Positions 20,560-30,583 of a DNA stretch of 64,000 nt are shown here, one piece after another. Source of the DNA: Isoetes taiwanensis (Eukaryota; Streptophyta; Lycopodiopsida; Isoetales; Isoetaceae); contig JAJEKV010000039.1 in NCBI GenBank assembly GCA_021234155.1, positions 2,918,001 through 2,982,000 on the forward strand, in the 5' to 3' direction. Every line of letters starts with the position of its first letter. The stretch's first letter is position 1. The notes under the pieces are model-generated. The model did no database searches. It saw only the letters and a list, made by a program, of their open reading frames with translations, and was not told where the DNA came from. The position numbers and the translations under genes are program-made.

Positions 20560-23500
20560 GGGAACAATGTATGGATCAATGAGGACCTAACTAAAGATCA
20601 GCTACAAGAACATAAGGCACAAGTTCAAATAATGAAGGAAGCAAGGCAAGCGGGCAAGAAGGCGTTTCTGGAGGAACAGGGAGGTTGTTGTTCAAATGGA
20701 ATAGGGATTCGAGACCATCAGGGTGGGGTGTGGAATGTTAATACCTTAAAGCTCAGTGATGTAGATACAATGGAGGATGTTTTGGCAAGGCTTGACTTAG
20801 TTTTCTTTTTGGAAACCGGAGAACATGAAGGGCGTGGTCTACCTGTAATCAACGGCTTTTCTCTCATCGATTCAGTCTGGAACCATAAGGGTTGGAGGCT
20901 TAAAGGGTTTGGAGGCATTGGCTGCTATATTAGAAACGGGAATTTACACACATGGTCAAATTGGTAAACCCACGAGCTACAAAAATTACATTTGGATCGA
21001 GCTGCCGGCGGGAAAAAGGTTGTTTACGGCGGGATGTTATTTCCCCAGTCACCAACCTATAATGTGGGGGCGTTGATAGAGGCGATCCGTTCCACTATCA
21101 CGGGCGGGGGATATTGTTAGATTAGATATTTCTTTGGGTAACACAATGCTTTTGGGTGATTTTAATGGGCCGCATTGCTAATAGGCGGTGACCATTAGTA
21201 GTGACCATGGTGATGCGGTATGGAATGTTGGATGAGGCTGAGGTAATAGACTACGGATGGGCTAGAACCTCCACGGGATCTGACCCGGTGGGCGAGCCCC
21301 AAGGTCTCCACTTGCTAAGCATGTGCGATGGGTGGATCTTACGTTTTATAATGGTACACATAGATTCCGGGGGCGAGTTGCGCTTTGCCCGCGATGCTAG
21401 TGCTATTGATTTTGCTATTGCCAGTGCAGACTTTGCGAAGGAAGTGAAGGCCTTTCATGTAGGAGAGTTCGCGTCTTGAGTCACGATCATGTCCCATTGT
21501 TTTACGGAGGTTTTGTGAATGGGAACCCATAGTATATCAAGACGGTAGCCAGTCAATACATACGTATGCATTATAGTAAACAGGAGAAATTCCAGCAAAT
21601 ATGTGAAGAACGAATTAGTAAAGCCCAGTGGCCTACTCACGCGAGCGAGATAAGTGAGTTACTTTCTTCAGTGCTACTAAGCGGTCTGCAGCGCATTGCT
21701 TTTCGAGTCTAGAAAGAAGGCAATTTGGGCCTACCACAATTCTTGGTTCGATGTGGAGTGCAAAGAAAAACGACAATATAAACAAGCGAGAAGCTAGTCG
21801 CGAACAAAGCGTGAAGAAAGAGTACATGAAGGCGATCAAATGTAAAAAAGAAATACTTACATGAAGAAGATGCACTACTACAAAAATAGGTAGAAATGGC
21901 ACAAAAGTGACATTTATTCTCTGCTGCTTTTAGGGTATAAGCGTCACTTTTGTGCCATTTGGGGAGCACAAAGCGTCATAAAAGGGCACAAAAGTGCGTT
22001 TATGCCCGATAAAAAAGCGAGGATAAATGTCACTTTTGTGTCATTCTACCCCTTTTGTAGTAGTGATAAAACATGGTGAAGGTTGGTTCTGAGCCCAAGA
22101 AATTCTGGAATAGAATGAGGGCTAAAGGGAAGCGAGGATGTGGAGGCTGGACCTAGGATTCTTGATCACGGCAACTCAAAGTAAAGCGTACTCGTTCCGG
22201 ATGAGGGGAGTGCATATTGCCAATAGGTACAAAGCACTTCAAATCTCGATTGAGGACACTCTTGGTGGTCTAAAAAAGCGGCAAATGGAAGCGGTGATAT
22301 CACGAGGGACTAGTGGCGAAAATGATCAAGTGGGGCGGGAACATCAGCGGCGAGAGGTTCTCACCTTGATGTTCAATGCGACAATCTTGTGAGGGCTTCC
22401 ACCTTCGTGGCAAGTGAGCGAGTTGTACCCTACATAAAGCGGGCGATAAGGCGGATCACGGTAACTATCGCGCATGATCATGGTTAGTAGCCTCTTTTCT
22501 AAGCTATTTGCTACCATACTTGATGATAAAATAAGCAGTTGGGCAGAAGAACATGAGGTTAGACCCAAAGGGCAAGCAGGTTTTAGAAAACATAAGTCCA
22601 CTATAGACCATTTACTGACAATCAGATGTATGATTGACACAGTCAAAGGGACCAGAAGGCCATTATTTGCTACTTTTGTAGACTTCACGAAAGCATTCGA
22701 TATGGTGCGTGAGACTTTTTTGTGGCAAAGGCTAGAGGCACTTGGAATACCAAGACCTCAGGTGTGGCGGCAAAACCACAATATGAGAAGGTGCTGGTCA
22801 ACTATCATTCCGTTGTCCGCCGAGCTGCCCAGACTTGGTTGAAAGTAATATTGGCGTTAAACAAGGCTGCCCGCTCTCACCTACGCTTTTTGGGTTGTTT
22901 ATAGATGAGCTTGAGAGCTGGATAACTCAGCATGGGGGGGATGGAAGTGAGTTGGCAGGCCATGTTATTATGTTGTTGCTATATCACGGATGACATTGTA
23001 CTTTTGTCCGCGGAGTGCCCAAGGGATCTGAGAATCACTTAGATGCTTTGGCTACCTTTTGTGACAACAAAGGTATGAAAGTAAACATGGCTAAGACAAA
23101 GCCCGATAGTGTTGATTGCTAACAAAGTAGACAAGTATGCTTTCATTATAAAGGGGAAGAGATCGATATTGTAAGCGGTTATAAGTATCACGGGTTTGGT
23201 AGTGGACAAGAGCGAAATTGGAACCAAAGCGGTTGAGCAAAAGGTTAATGGCGGCCTAAAGGCCACATGCGCTATCTTGAGGAGGAAGTGCTATCGAGGC
23301 GAGAGATATGGGACTTGACATGAGAAAAAGATGATATATATAAGCCCTTATGCAGACGGTAGTGCTTTATGGGTGCGAGGTTTGGGGGCGGGGTCTCTCA
23401 CTAGGCAATTTGGAAAAAGGTAGAAAAATCTGAAAAAAATTCTTTCATGCGAGAACTTGGCACTAAGATCACGGACACCCTATGATATGATGCTTGTGGG

Positions 23501-24270
23501 TGTGATATCTTTGCCCTTGGAGATGGAAGCCTTATCTGAGACTCCTTATTTACTTAAACAAGGTGCAATCTCACCGGGATCGGGCTAGCTTGCCTTACTT
23601 GGCCTTTAAATTTGTCAAAGTAAAGGTTGGTATCACGGAGACATTGTGTTATGGCTCAAAAATGGGGGATGGACATAAGAGATCTCGAATTAAATAAAGA
23701 TGATATTAAAGGTTGGGTAAAGAGATCGCCTTGCACAAGATGTGGAATGTCGAAACCAAAAAAGTATTACGGGGAGAGTCATGAATCCGGACTGCGAGGA
23801 GCTTCATATCTAAAGGCTAGTCACATCAACAAAGCTTAGACATATGATCGATGGGATGAGACTTCGACTCACATCACCTAGGTGTTGAGATTAGCCCTTT
23901 GGGGCGGATATACCTCATGAGCTCGGATCTTTGTAAAATCGTGGATCGGGGGAAGTGGAGGATGAGGAACATGTTATTTTGCTATGTCACGCATACCGGT
24001 GCCTTGGGCAAAGTTTAAGATACATGTTCGGATCTAGTCGACTTCTTTGAGCTCCCTCAGGCTACCATTGGGTGCTTCTGGTAGAAGCCATGCAAACAAG
24101 AGATATCACTTGAAAACACTATTAGGGGCTAGCGAGTGTCGGTCTGAAGAAGAGCACTAATATGTTCTTACACGAAGACATATTAGATGACTTAATCTAT
24201 GATGTAGAATGTATGTTATGAGCGTCTTCTAGGCACGATGGTCTCCGCAGTGATAATAAAGATTTCATTT
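20560..24270 (+). pseudogene. LINE retrotransposon A (endonuclease and reverse transcriptase, degenerate)
   Basis: An AP-endonuclease-like module comes first: WNVNTLKLSD (about 20733), LDLVFFLETGEHEGRGLP (20788-20841), GGIGCYIRNG (20911-20940), then LLGDFNGPHC (about 21150) and an SHDHVPL-like end (about 21475). The reverse transcriptase follows: LFSKLFATILDDKI, AGFRKHKSTIDHLLTIR and ATFVDFTKAFDMV (22480-22705), then SNIGVKQGCPLSPTLFGLFI (about 22840-22900) and a damaged ADD-like site near 22985. The 3' end is ATAATAAAG then ATTTC repeats at 24255-24279. A mini-CACTA (21873-22065) and many frameshifts interrupt it. Clade not assigned. Confidence 0.8.
21873..22065. mobile_element. 193-bp mini-CACTA element with complete terminal inverted repeats
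   Basis: It begins CACTACTACAAAAATAGG at 21873 and ends CCCCTTTTGTAGTAGTG at 22065. Subterminal words mirror each other (AAATGGCACAAAAGTGACAT on the left, ATGTCACTTTTGTGTCAT on the right). Flanking trinucleotides are ATG and ATA, so the 3-bp target duplication is imperfect. There is no coding capacity, so it must have moved with an enzyme supplied elsewhere. It interrupts LINE A between the endonuclease and reverse transcriptase. Confidence 0.85.
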
Positions 24271-24276
24271 CATTTC

Positions 24277-24422
<146 letters not shown>

Positions 24423-24475
24423 GGTCTAAAAGGCGGAATAAACAAGAAGATATTCCTCTAAAAAACACGGGACCT

Positions 24476-26570
24476 ATGGCAGCATGTGCTCAAGCTCTAC
24501 CACAGCGAGGATGTATCAATAAATGGGCGAGGCCGAAATCTGGTTTGTCAAATCTGGAAGAAGAAGTGGCGGCGGTATATCTTCATTGGCAAATGGCAAA
24601 AGCGGATCTTCATGGTTTATGTCTTGGAACATTTAAAATGGGCTGGTCTGCTATACATCCTTTGGTGGCGAGATTGTTTAATATAAGCGATGTACGAGGA
24701 TTCAGCATTGGAGTAGAAACCAAGTGGTTCCGGTGTTTAAGGGAGGTTCGAGGAAGGAGGTGAACAACTCTTAGAATTATTATGGTAAGTAGTTTATTTT
24801 CAAAACTCTTTTCCACAATTTTAGAAGAAGGCTGAGTAAGCGGGCTGAGCTTAATCACAAGCAGTGAGACCTGAGGCGGGGTTTTAGAGTAGGGAGATCC
24901 ACTCTGGATCATTTGTTGGTGTGAAAGCAATATTTGACAATGTTAAGGGCTCAAAGAAACCGATCATATTATTTGTAGACTTTAAGAAGGCCTTTGATAA
25001 GGTCTCACCGGACCAACTTTGGAAGAGATTGGATAAGTTGAATGTCCATGATATTAGAATCTTTGTGAAGGTACTATCTGAGAAGGTACTAGTACAATTG
25101 TCACACCCGTTCTCGATGGATATTTCAGAGTGTGTGGAGAGTAATATTGGAGTCAAACAAGGGTGTCCGTTGTCTCCAATACTATTTGGACTCTTTATTG
25201 ATGGCCTGGAGGAATGGCTTCATGATAAGCGCCCGGGGCAATCCACGGATATGTTATCAATTGTTGATGTATCACGGATGATGTGGTCATCTTGGCGTTC
25301 TAAGGAGCATATCACGAGACACTTGGATGGACTAGCAACCTTTTGTGACCAAAGCCCGATATCGGGTAAATCTGGAAGACTAATATCATGGCCCGGTAGG
25401 TGTTTTGAAACAAGATCACATTTTGGTACAAAGGGAGTAAAGGTGAACATGTGTGATTCATACAAGTATCTGGGTCTTGTTTTTCGCAGAAACCATAGAT
25501 GGAATGCATGTATTACTCAACGAGTGGATGGAGGTCAAAAAGCTTTATATATATGCATTACAAAGTATGTGTAGGAGATCTCACCTTTGGTCGTGGAACC
25601 TCAAGGTAAAGCTGTTCAATCTTTGGTTCAGAATGTGGTCCTATATGGTTGTGAAGTCTGGGGCCCGAGTCTTCCACAATGCTTGTGGGAAGATATAGAG
25701 TAGATTTTGAAGAAATTCCTAAGATTAGAGCTCGGAGTGAAGGTTCAAACTCCCTATCCCATGATGTTGGCTGAGAGTGGTTTTATGCCTCTTGAAGGGG
25801 AAGCACTATTTAGATGCATTCGATGTCACGAAGGGGTGCTACTTATGGATGAGACTAGACTTCCACATGTAGCTCGATGGCTAGTAAAGAAAAGGGATGT
25901 TTCAGGATGTGAAGAGATGGCTTAGTAAATGGGATCTTTCATGGGATGAAGTGATCTTAGTAGAGAAGGATCTAAGGACATGGATTTCTTCGAGAACCTA
26001 CAAGAAGGTATGGTCACATCCAAAGACGAAAATGATTTTATACAAACAGAATATCAATCCCAAAGCTGGAAGCGGCAAAGCATTTGAAAAAAATATTTCC
26101 ATCTGAGAAAAGGCATGCTATAAGCGGGGATTAAGCCTTAGTTCTCACCATTTGGGGGTAGAAGTGGGGAGATGGGGACATATCATTCAGGGGATCAAAG
26201 ATATTGCAAGCTATGTGACATGGATCAGGTGGAGGATGAGGATCATGCATTGCTCAAATGCTTAACATATAAGTTATTGAGGTTTGAGTATGGAATTCAA
26301 CATGAGGATCTCCCAACCTTTTTCTCTACAATGGATGGAGAGGCGCGAGGTAAGTATGTGATAGAACTCCTGAGGCTTAGGGAGTCTTGCTTGGATATGC
26401 ATCATGTAAGGGACATGGATGTTTTTGATAATGTGAGTGAGAGTGATGAGCTAGATGAGGATTCAGAAACTCATCTATTATTCTATGATGGTGTATAAAT
26501 GTAATCTATTTGTCTAATAGGCCTTTGAGGCCAACTATGGACATAATAAACTTTTCTTCTTCTTCTTCTT
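24476..26570 (+). pseudogene. LINE retrotransposon B (reverse transcriptase and C-terminal zinc knuckle, 5' truncated)
   Basis: The endonuclease is missing, so the copy is 5' truncated as many LINEs are. Reverse-transcriptase blocks are LFVDFKKAFDKVSPDQLW (24969-25022) and ESNIGVKQGCPLSPILFGLF (25137-25196); the YADD region near 25265 is damaged. VKVNMCDSYKYLGLVFRRN (25437-25493) follows. A C-terminal knuckle, YCKLCDMDQVEDEDHALLKC (26196-26255), fits the zf-RVT type. After a stop at 26496 the copy ends ATAATAAACTTTTC and then a TTC run (26550-26572). It is related to LINE A but distinct from it. Confidence 0.82.
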
Positions 26571-26572
26571 CT

Positions 26573-26912
26573 CTGTCTCTCTCTCCAGACGTAATAAATA
26601 CAACATTTCATTTCTCTCTGTGTATGTGTCTGTGTGATTGGGTATTATAAAAGAGTTTGGCTCTCACCGGAGCGGAGAGGCCAGACCCCAAGAGACAAAC
26701 CCTAGAAAGGTTGCGGAGGCAGCTTTTCCACAAAGCGCTTTTCCGGGATGTCGTATGCTAATGCCCCTCTCCGAGAGCTCGGCTCCCTTATCTGACCATT
26801 GAATCCTCCATTCAAGCAACCTGCTTTGAGCAGGTCCAAAAAAATTTAAGATCGGCTCGAGAGAACTTAATAAACCACGACGCGTCCAGCAGGCAGCCGT
26901 GTAGAAACCTAA
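26573..26912. other. Intergenic stretch, nothing recognised
   Basis: GC-richer than its surroundings (26660-26900). I checked it for rRNA or tRNA resemblance and found none I could support. Confidence 0.35.
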
Positions 26913-27258
26913 GGGTATGGTCACATGTACATGTCAATATGAAGGGATAGACGTCAAAATTTCAAAAACTAAGGGTCACATGGGAGTTTTTGACATGAAG
27001 AGCTTCATGTCAACGTCTATCCATTCCACGGGCTTCCTCTTCGGCTGAAGGAGTCCATGTTGACATGAAGCCTTTTTATTTTGACACGTTGCAAATCTTG
27101 GAATAGATCAACCGTCTAAATTAAGGAAGTTTCTTTGAACGGTTCATAGCTTTTTGACGTGGCATTTCCTTTGAAGATGAACATGCGACCCCAACCTTTT
27201 ATAAGCATTCAAGTCGACATGAAAGACGTCATGTCAACATCCTCATATGACCTGGCCC
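26913..27258. mobile_element. 346-bp Tourist-like MITE with TAA target duplication
   Basis: The left end GGGTATGGTCACATG and the right end read in reverse, GGGCCAGGTCATATG, form imperfect terminal inverted repeats. TAA flanks both sides (26910-26912 and 27259-27261). A TAA duplication with GGG-starting ends fits PIF/Harbinger-type MITEs. The interior repeats GACATGAAG and CATGTCAAC words in both orientations. It is non-coding. Confidence 0.6.
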
Positions 27259-27261
27259 TAA

Positions 27262-27696
27262 GTATTTTCTCGTTCGGGCAGTACAGAGGCTCCCCAATGG
27301 CAATTTGACTTCGCCATATCATCAAAAATGGCAAAATTACATGCTTCAATGATTGCACAAATGGCAAACGAATGCTCTTTTCCCTTAGCAGGAGGATCGC
27401 ACAAGCATTTATAGATTAAGGCATAAGGCTTAGCCTGCATACCTTGGGTTTCTCGAGTATTTGAGTCTCCTTTAGAGATTCCAATTTGTGATAGGCATGG
27501 TGAAGATGAAAAGTTAATTGTCAATGACAAAAATGAAAATTGTTGTCACAATCAGTGAGAACAACATTCAGGATCATTATCCTTGTTATCACGATGGCAT
27601 GGAGTAATGTAAGAAACAAGCAATGCCTACAGTGCTAGTTTCTTTTGTTCCAAGGAGACACATATGTATGCCTCAGATTCTATCATTACTATGGGC
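27262..27696. other. Intergenic stretch, nothing recognised
   Basis: A 90-codon minus-strand frame (27530-27258) overlaps the MITE edge, has no recognisable motif and I do not call it a gene. The rest is AT-rich. Confidence 0.35.
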
Positions 27697-27915
27697 TCAT
27701 TTTGAGGAGCTCAACATGGATTTGTTTAGAAAATGTATGGAATCGATTGGGCATGGATAAGACTTCCATCCATGATGTTGTATTGCCGGAGGATCAACAC
27801 GCATCCTAAGGTGCAACAAATTGTTGCAAGATTTTTTCAATGGAAAGAAGCTATGCAGGAGCAATAACTCGGATGAGACAGTTGCATATGGAGCTGCTGT
27901 TCAAGCAGGCTGCAT
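27697..27915 (+). pseudogene. HSP70 fragment
   Basis: Reading across frameshifts gives HFEELNMDLFRKCM, then [20 protein letters not shown], then [20 protein letters not shown] and [10 protein letters not shown]. These are consecutive conserved blocks near the end of the HSP70 ATPase domain; the usual DxVLVGGSTRIPKVQ reads with P for the V before GG. Only about 70 residues remain, without introns or neighbouring HSP70 sequence. It is a dead fragment, perhaps from a retrocopy. Confidence 0.85.
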
Positions 27916-28243
27916 ATGGAACATGTTTTCTCTTGGTGTATTGATTCAAGTTTACGAAAGTGACATTTCTTTTGTGCATGTTGGAGAAACAAAAGGAAAC
28001 ACGAACTGATAAGAGATGCTTAATTATACCTATTGTTTCCTGATAACAATATCTATGAATTTAGGGCAGTCCAAGCACAAGAAGAAAAGGGATCCGCAGT
28101 AACCAATCAGCCACTACACAATAAAGTGTTAAACATGGCATTTCTAATGACCTTACCAAAAGCAAATGATTCATCATGTTCGACAGGATAATGAACACAA
28201 AATTTGTGAAAGATCATGAAAAAAAAAATCCCTCCAGAAAACA

Positions 28244-29461
28244 TCATGGAGAGACATCAAAGCAGGGTTCATACAAGGTACCTGGATGATCCAAAAAACT
28301 GCCAGTCAAGCATGGAGGTGCCTTGGCTGTTTCCCAATCCCACCAGCCTTCATCTAGGTTGCAAACAAGTATTTCCTTTTCAATACTTCTGCTCTTCTTC
28401 CTGGCTTCAGCAGAAGCAAAAATCACAGAATCCCCATTTCTGCTATATCCAATCATTTTAACGGCGCTGCTTATGTGCTCCTTAGGTACACTAACAATGG
28501 GGTTCCATTTTAGACCTTTGCTTCCAATCTTTCTGTAAATTACAAGATTTTTGCCTGCAAACTGCCCATGTATTAATATCAAAGCACCTTCTCTATCTGC
28601 TCCAAGTTCATGCACTTGATTGTAATAGTCATCAACAACATAATCCACAACATCTCCTCTAAATGCAACCTCTCGCCATGTATCTGCCAGAATGTTGTAG
28701 GAAAGTATGCTGTGAGGATAAGAATCATAGTGTCCCCTTATTGTGACAAAATGAACCACCCCATTATGCACTGTTTTGGTACCATTCTGCAAATTTCCTT
28801 CACAGATCATACCACCATCACTACATTTGCTGTTTGTGCCGCTGCGCCTGGACCAGCTTTCTACATCAGAATCATACACATCTGCCACAAAAGTGGTATC
28901 TGGGCAGTCACAATCCAGAGACTTGCATTCACAGTGCCCCTTTGGAAGCTCCCAATAAGAAATCACAACTACTTTATACCTAAACCTCTTGCTGCATGAT
29001 CTGCATGCAACTACATGCAATGCAACTATACAAGCACTGAAATCAAGCCTGCAAGATGGAGCTTTGGGTAAGAATTTAGACGAACCGGTAAGGGGATTCA
29101 GAACTGCCAGTTGCCAATTCGCAGCGCTTCTTGTTGTACCCACGCAAACGAGGCCGTTGTGAGAATCCAAAACTTCGCCATAGCCGGCGAGATTTGAGAA
29201 GGAAAAAGCAGCCCACTTCTTAGGGGACTGGGATGAGATGAGGGCCGCCGCCTGCGCTGCTCCAGGGACTGATCGGAAGAAAATGAACCAGGGCTCTTGT
29301 GCTGAAACACGAGAAAGTATTTGTCCAGAATAAATCTCAGACTTCCATGTTTTGCAAACTATGGCAGCTCGAGCTAGGCTTGCCAGCGGCAGCCATGATA
29401 AGACATGCAGCTCCATATTGCGGGATCCATCGGTGGATTTGGGTTTGGGTTTGGGTCTCAC
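28244..29461 (-). CDS. F-box/kelch-like protein, single exon
   Basis: An intact 405-residue frame starts at ATG 29461. The N-terminal F-box-like segment (NMELHVLSWLPLASLARAAI, then VCKTWKSEI, residues about 15-45) would bind SKP1 in an SCF ubiquitin ligase. The rest resembles a plant F-box-associated or kelch-type beta-propeller: SHNGLVCVG, LAVLNPLTGSSKFLP, ILSYNILADTWREVAF and WNPIVSVPKEH recur at blade-like spacing. A Cys cluster (CECKSLDCDC, about residue 180) is an insertion I do not recognise. Length is usual for the family. The gene is the only undamaged long coding region in the window and so probably the only functional host gene. The substrate cannot be inferred. Confidence 0.82.
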   Translation of the reverse strand: MRPKPKPKSTDGSRNMELHVLSWLPLASLARAAIVCKTWKSEIYSGQILSRVSAQEPWFIFFRSVPGAAQAAALISSQSPKKWAAFSFSNLAGYGEVLDSHNGLVCVGTTRSAANWQLAVLNPLTGSSKFLPKAPSCRLDFSACIVALHVVACRSCSKRFRYKVVVISYWELPKGHCECKSLDCDCPDTTFVADVYDSDVESWSRRSGTNSKCSDGGMICEGNLQNGTKTVHNGVVHFVTIRGHYDSYPHSILSYNILADTWREVAFRGDVVDYVVDDYYNQVHELGADREGALILIHGQFAGKNLVIYRKIGSKGLKWNPIVSVPKEHISSAVKMIGYSRNGDSVIFASAEARKKSRSIEKEILVCNLDEGWWDWETAKAPPCLTGSFLDHPGTLYEPCFDVSP

Positions 29462-29724
29462 TAAGTTGTAGGCCTATGGTGTATATACTTGCACAGGTTG
29501 AAGAGCGTGATTGGTTCGAGTGAAAATAGTATGGTTAGCCTCTTACCAATTTTTGGGCTCGGAAGGGCTGGGGTATCTACACGTATGATTTTCAAGCATA
29601 CCTCAAATTTTTTAGGTTGCCCCTAGGCGCCAAGCCCTTGCTCATCACGGGTTTTGGCATATTTTAAGTATATGTTAGAATATGCCTAGAATATACTAGA
29701 AACAGCTCCAAACTTGTTGTTGCA

Positions 29725-29949
29725 CAAAAGCGGTGGTGCGTCAATGCGTGGAATGTGAGATTACACTAGCACCAGATGCTAAGCCTATCAGTAAGGCACC
29801 TTATAGAATAGAATAGAATAGGATTTTATCGTCCACGGAGACCAACTGGCCTATGGGACCCAAGTACAAAAAAGAAGCGTGCGCGCGTTAATGAGCACTC
29901 AGTGGCCGAGCTCAAGAAGCAATTCAGTGCGGGGGTTGCTACACGGTGG
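29725..29949 (+). pseudogene. Gypsy polyprotein fragment, left of the nested copia
   Basis: LAPDAKPISKAPYRI (about 29770-29815) is the conserved segment just before a gypsy reverse transcriptase. After an insertion of about 100 bp, AELKKQFSAGVATRW (29907-29949) continues the usual sequence. The copia LTR begins at 29950, and the same gypsy gene resumes at 34283. Confidence 0.75.
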
Positions 29950-30583
29950 TGTTGTAATTGAACTTATCTATACCAATCAATGCACTTGGTTAACTTATGC
30001 ACTCAAGTAGATCACTATCAACACTTGAATGTTTAAGTCCTAAACTCTACAAATGATGTAAATAATCAAGGCAAGTTACAAAGATTCAACCATTGGGTTT
30101 ATTTACATGAATTCTTTGTAGCAATGAACTATAACTCAACTACTATTCATGGGTTGAATGAAAATATACACTTTCGAGAACCCAAGCCTCAATTCACAAT
30201 TAGGCTTTCAATCTGAACTCCTTCAAGGTGCCCCTTGCCTTGCTTCATCTCCTTCTCGTCTCATAATATCTGATTGATCATCAAGCGGTTTTGCGGTCGG
30301 TTTAGAAAAAGTTTAAAGGTGGTCGATTCTTTGATGCCTTTGCTTCCAATATTCGTGCCATCACCTCCTCATGTATAATTGGAATACTTATCACCTTGGA
30401 CCATTGAACCTTTAAATATCAAGTTCAAATATGAACTCGGCATCATTGCAACTATCTCACCTAGGTCATTAATCCATCTCAAATATAAGAACCACTTTAC
30501 CTAGGTTCTTAAGTGCAATTGAGTGCATATACTGCCAGATTAAATTGGCTGAATATATGATGACTTCTACTTATATTCCAACA
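29950..30583 (-). repeat. Copia 3' LTR
   Basis: TG...CA-bounded repeat, nearly identical to 33652-34282 apart from scattered substitutions and small indels. Confidence 0.9.

Noticed and set aside
26640-26910. GC-richer patch that looked rRNA-like at first sight
   Set aside because: No conserved rRNA or snRNA core could be identified.
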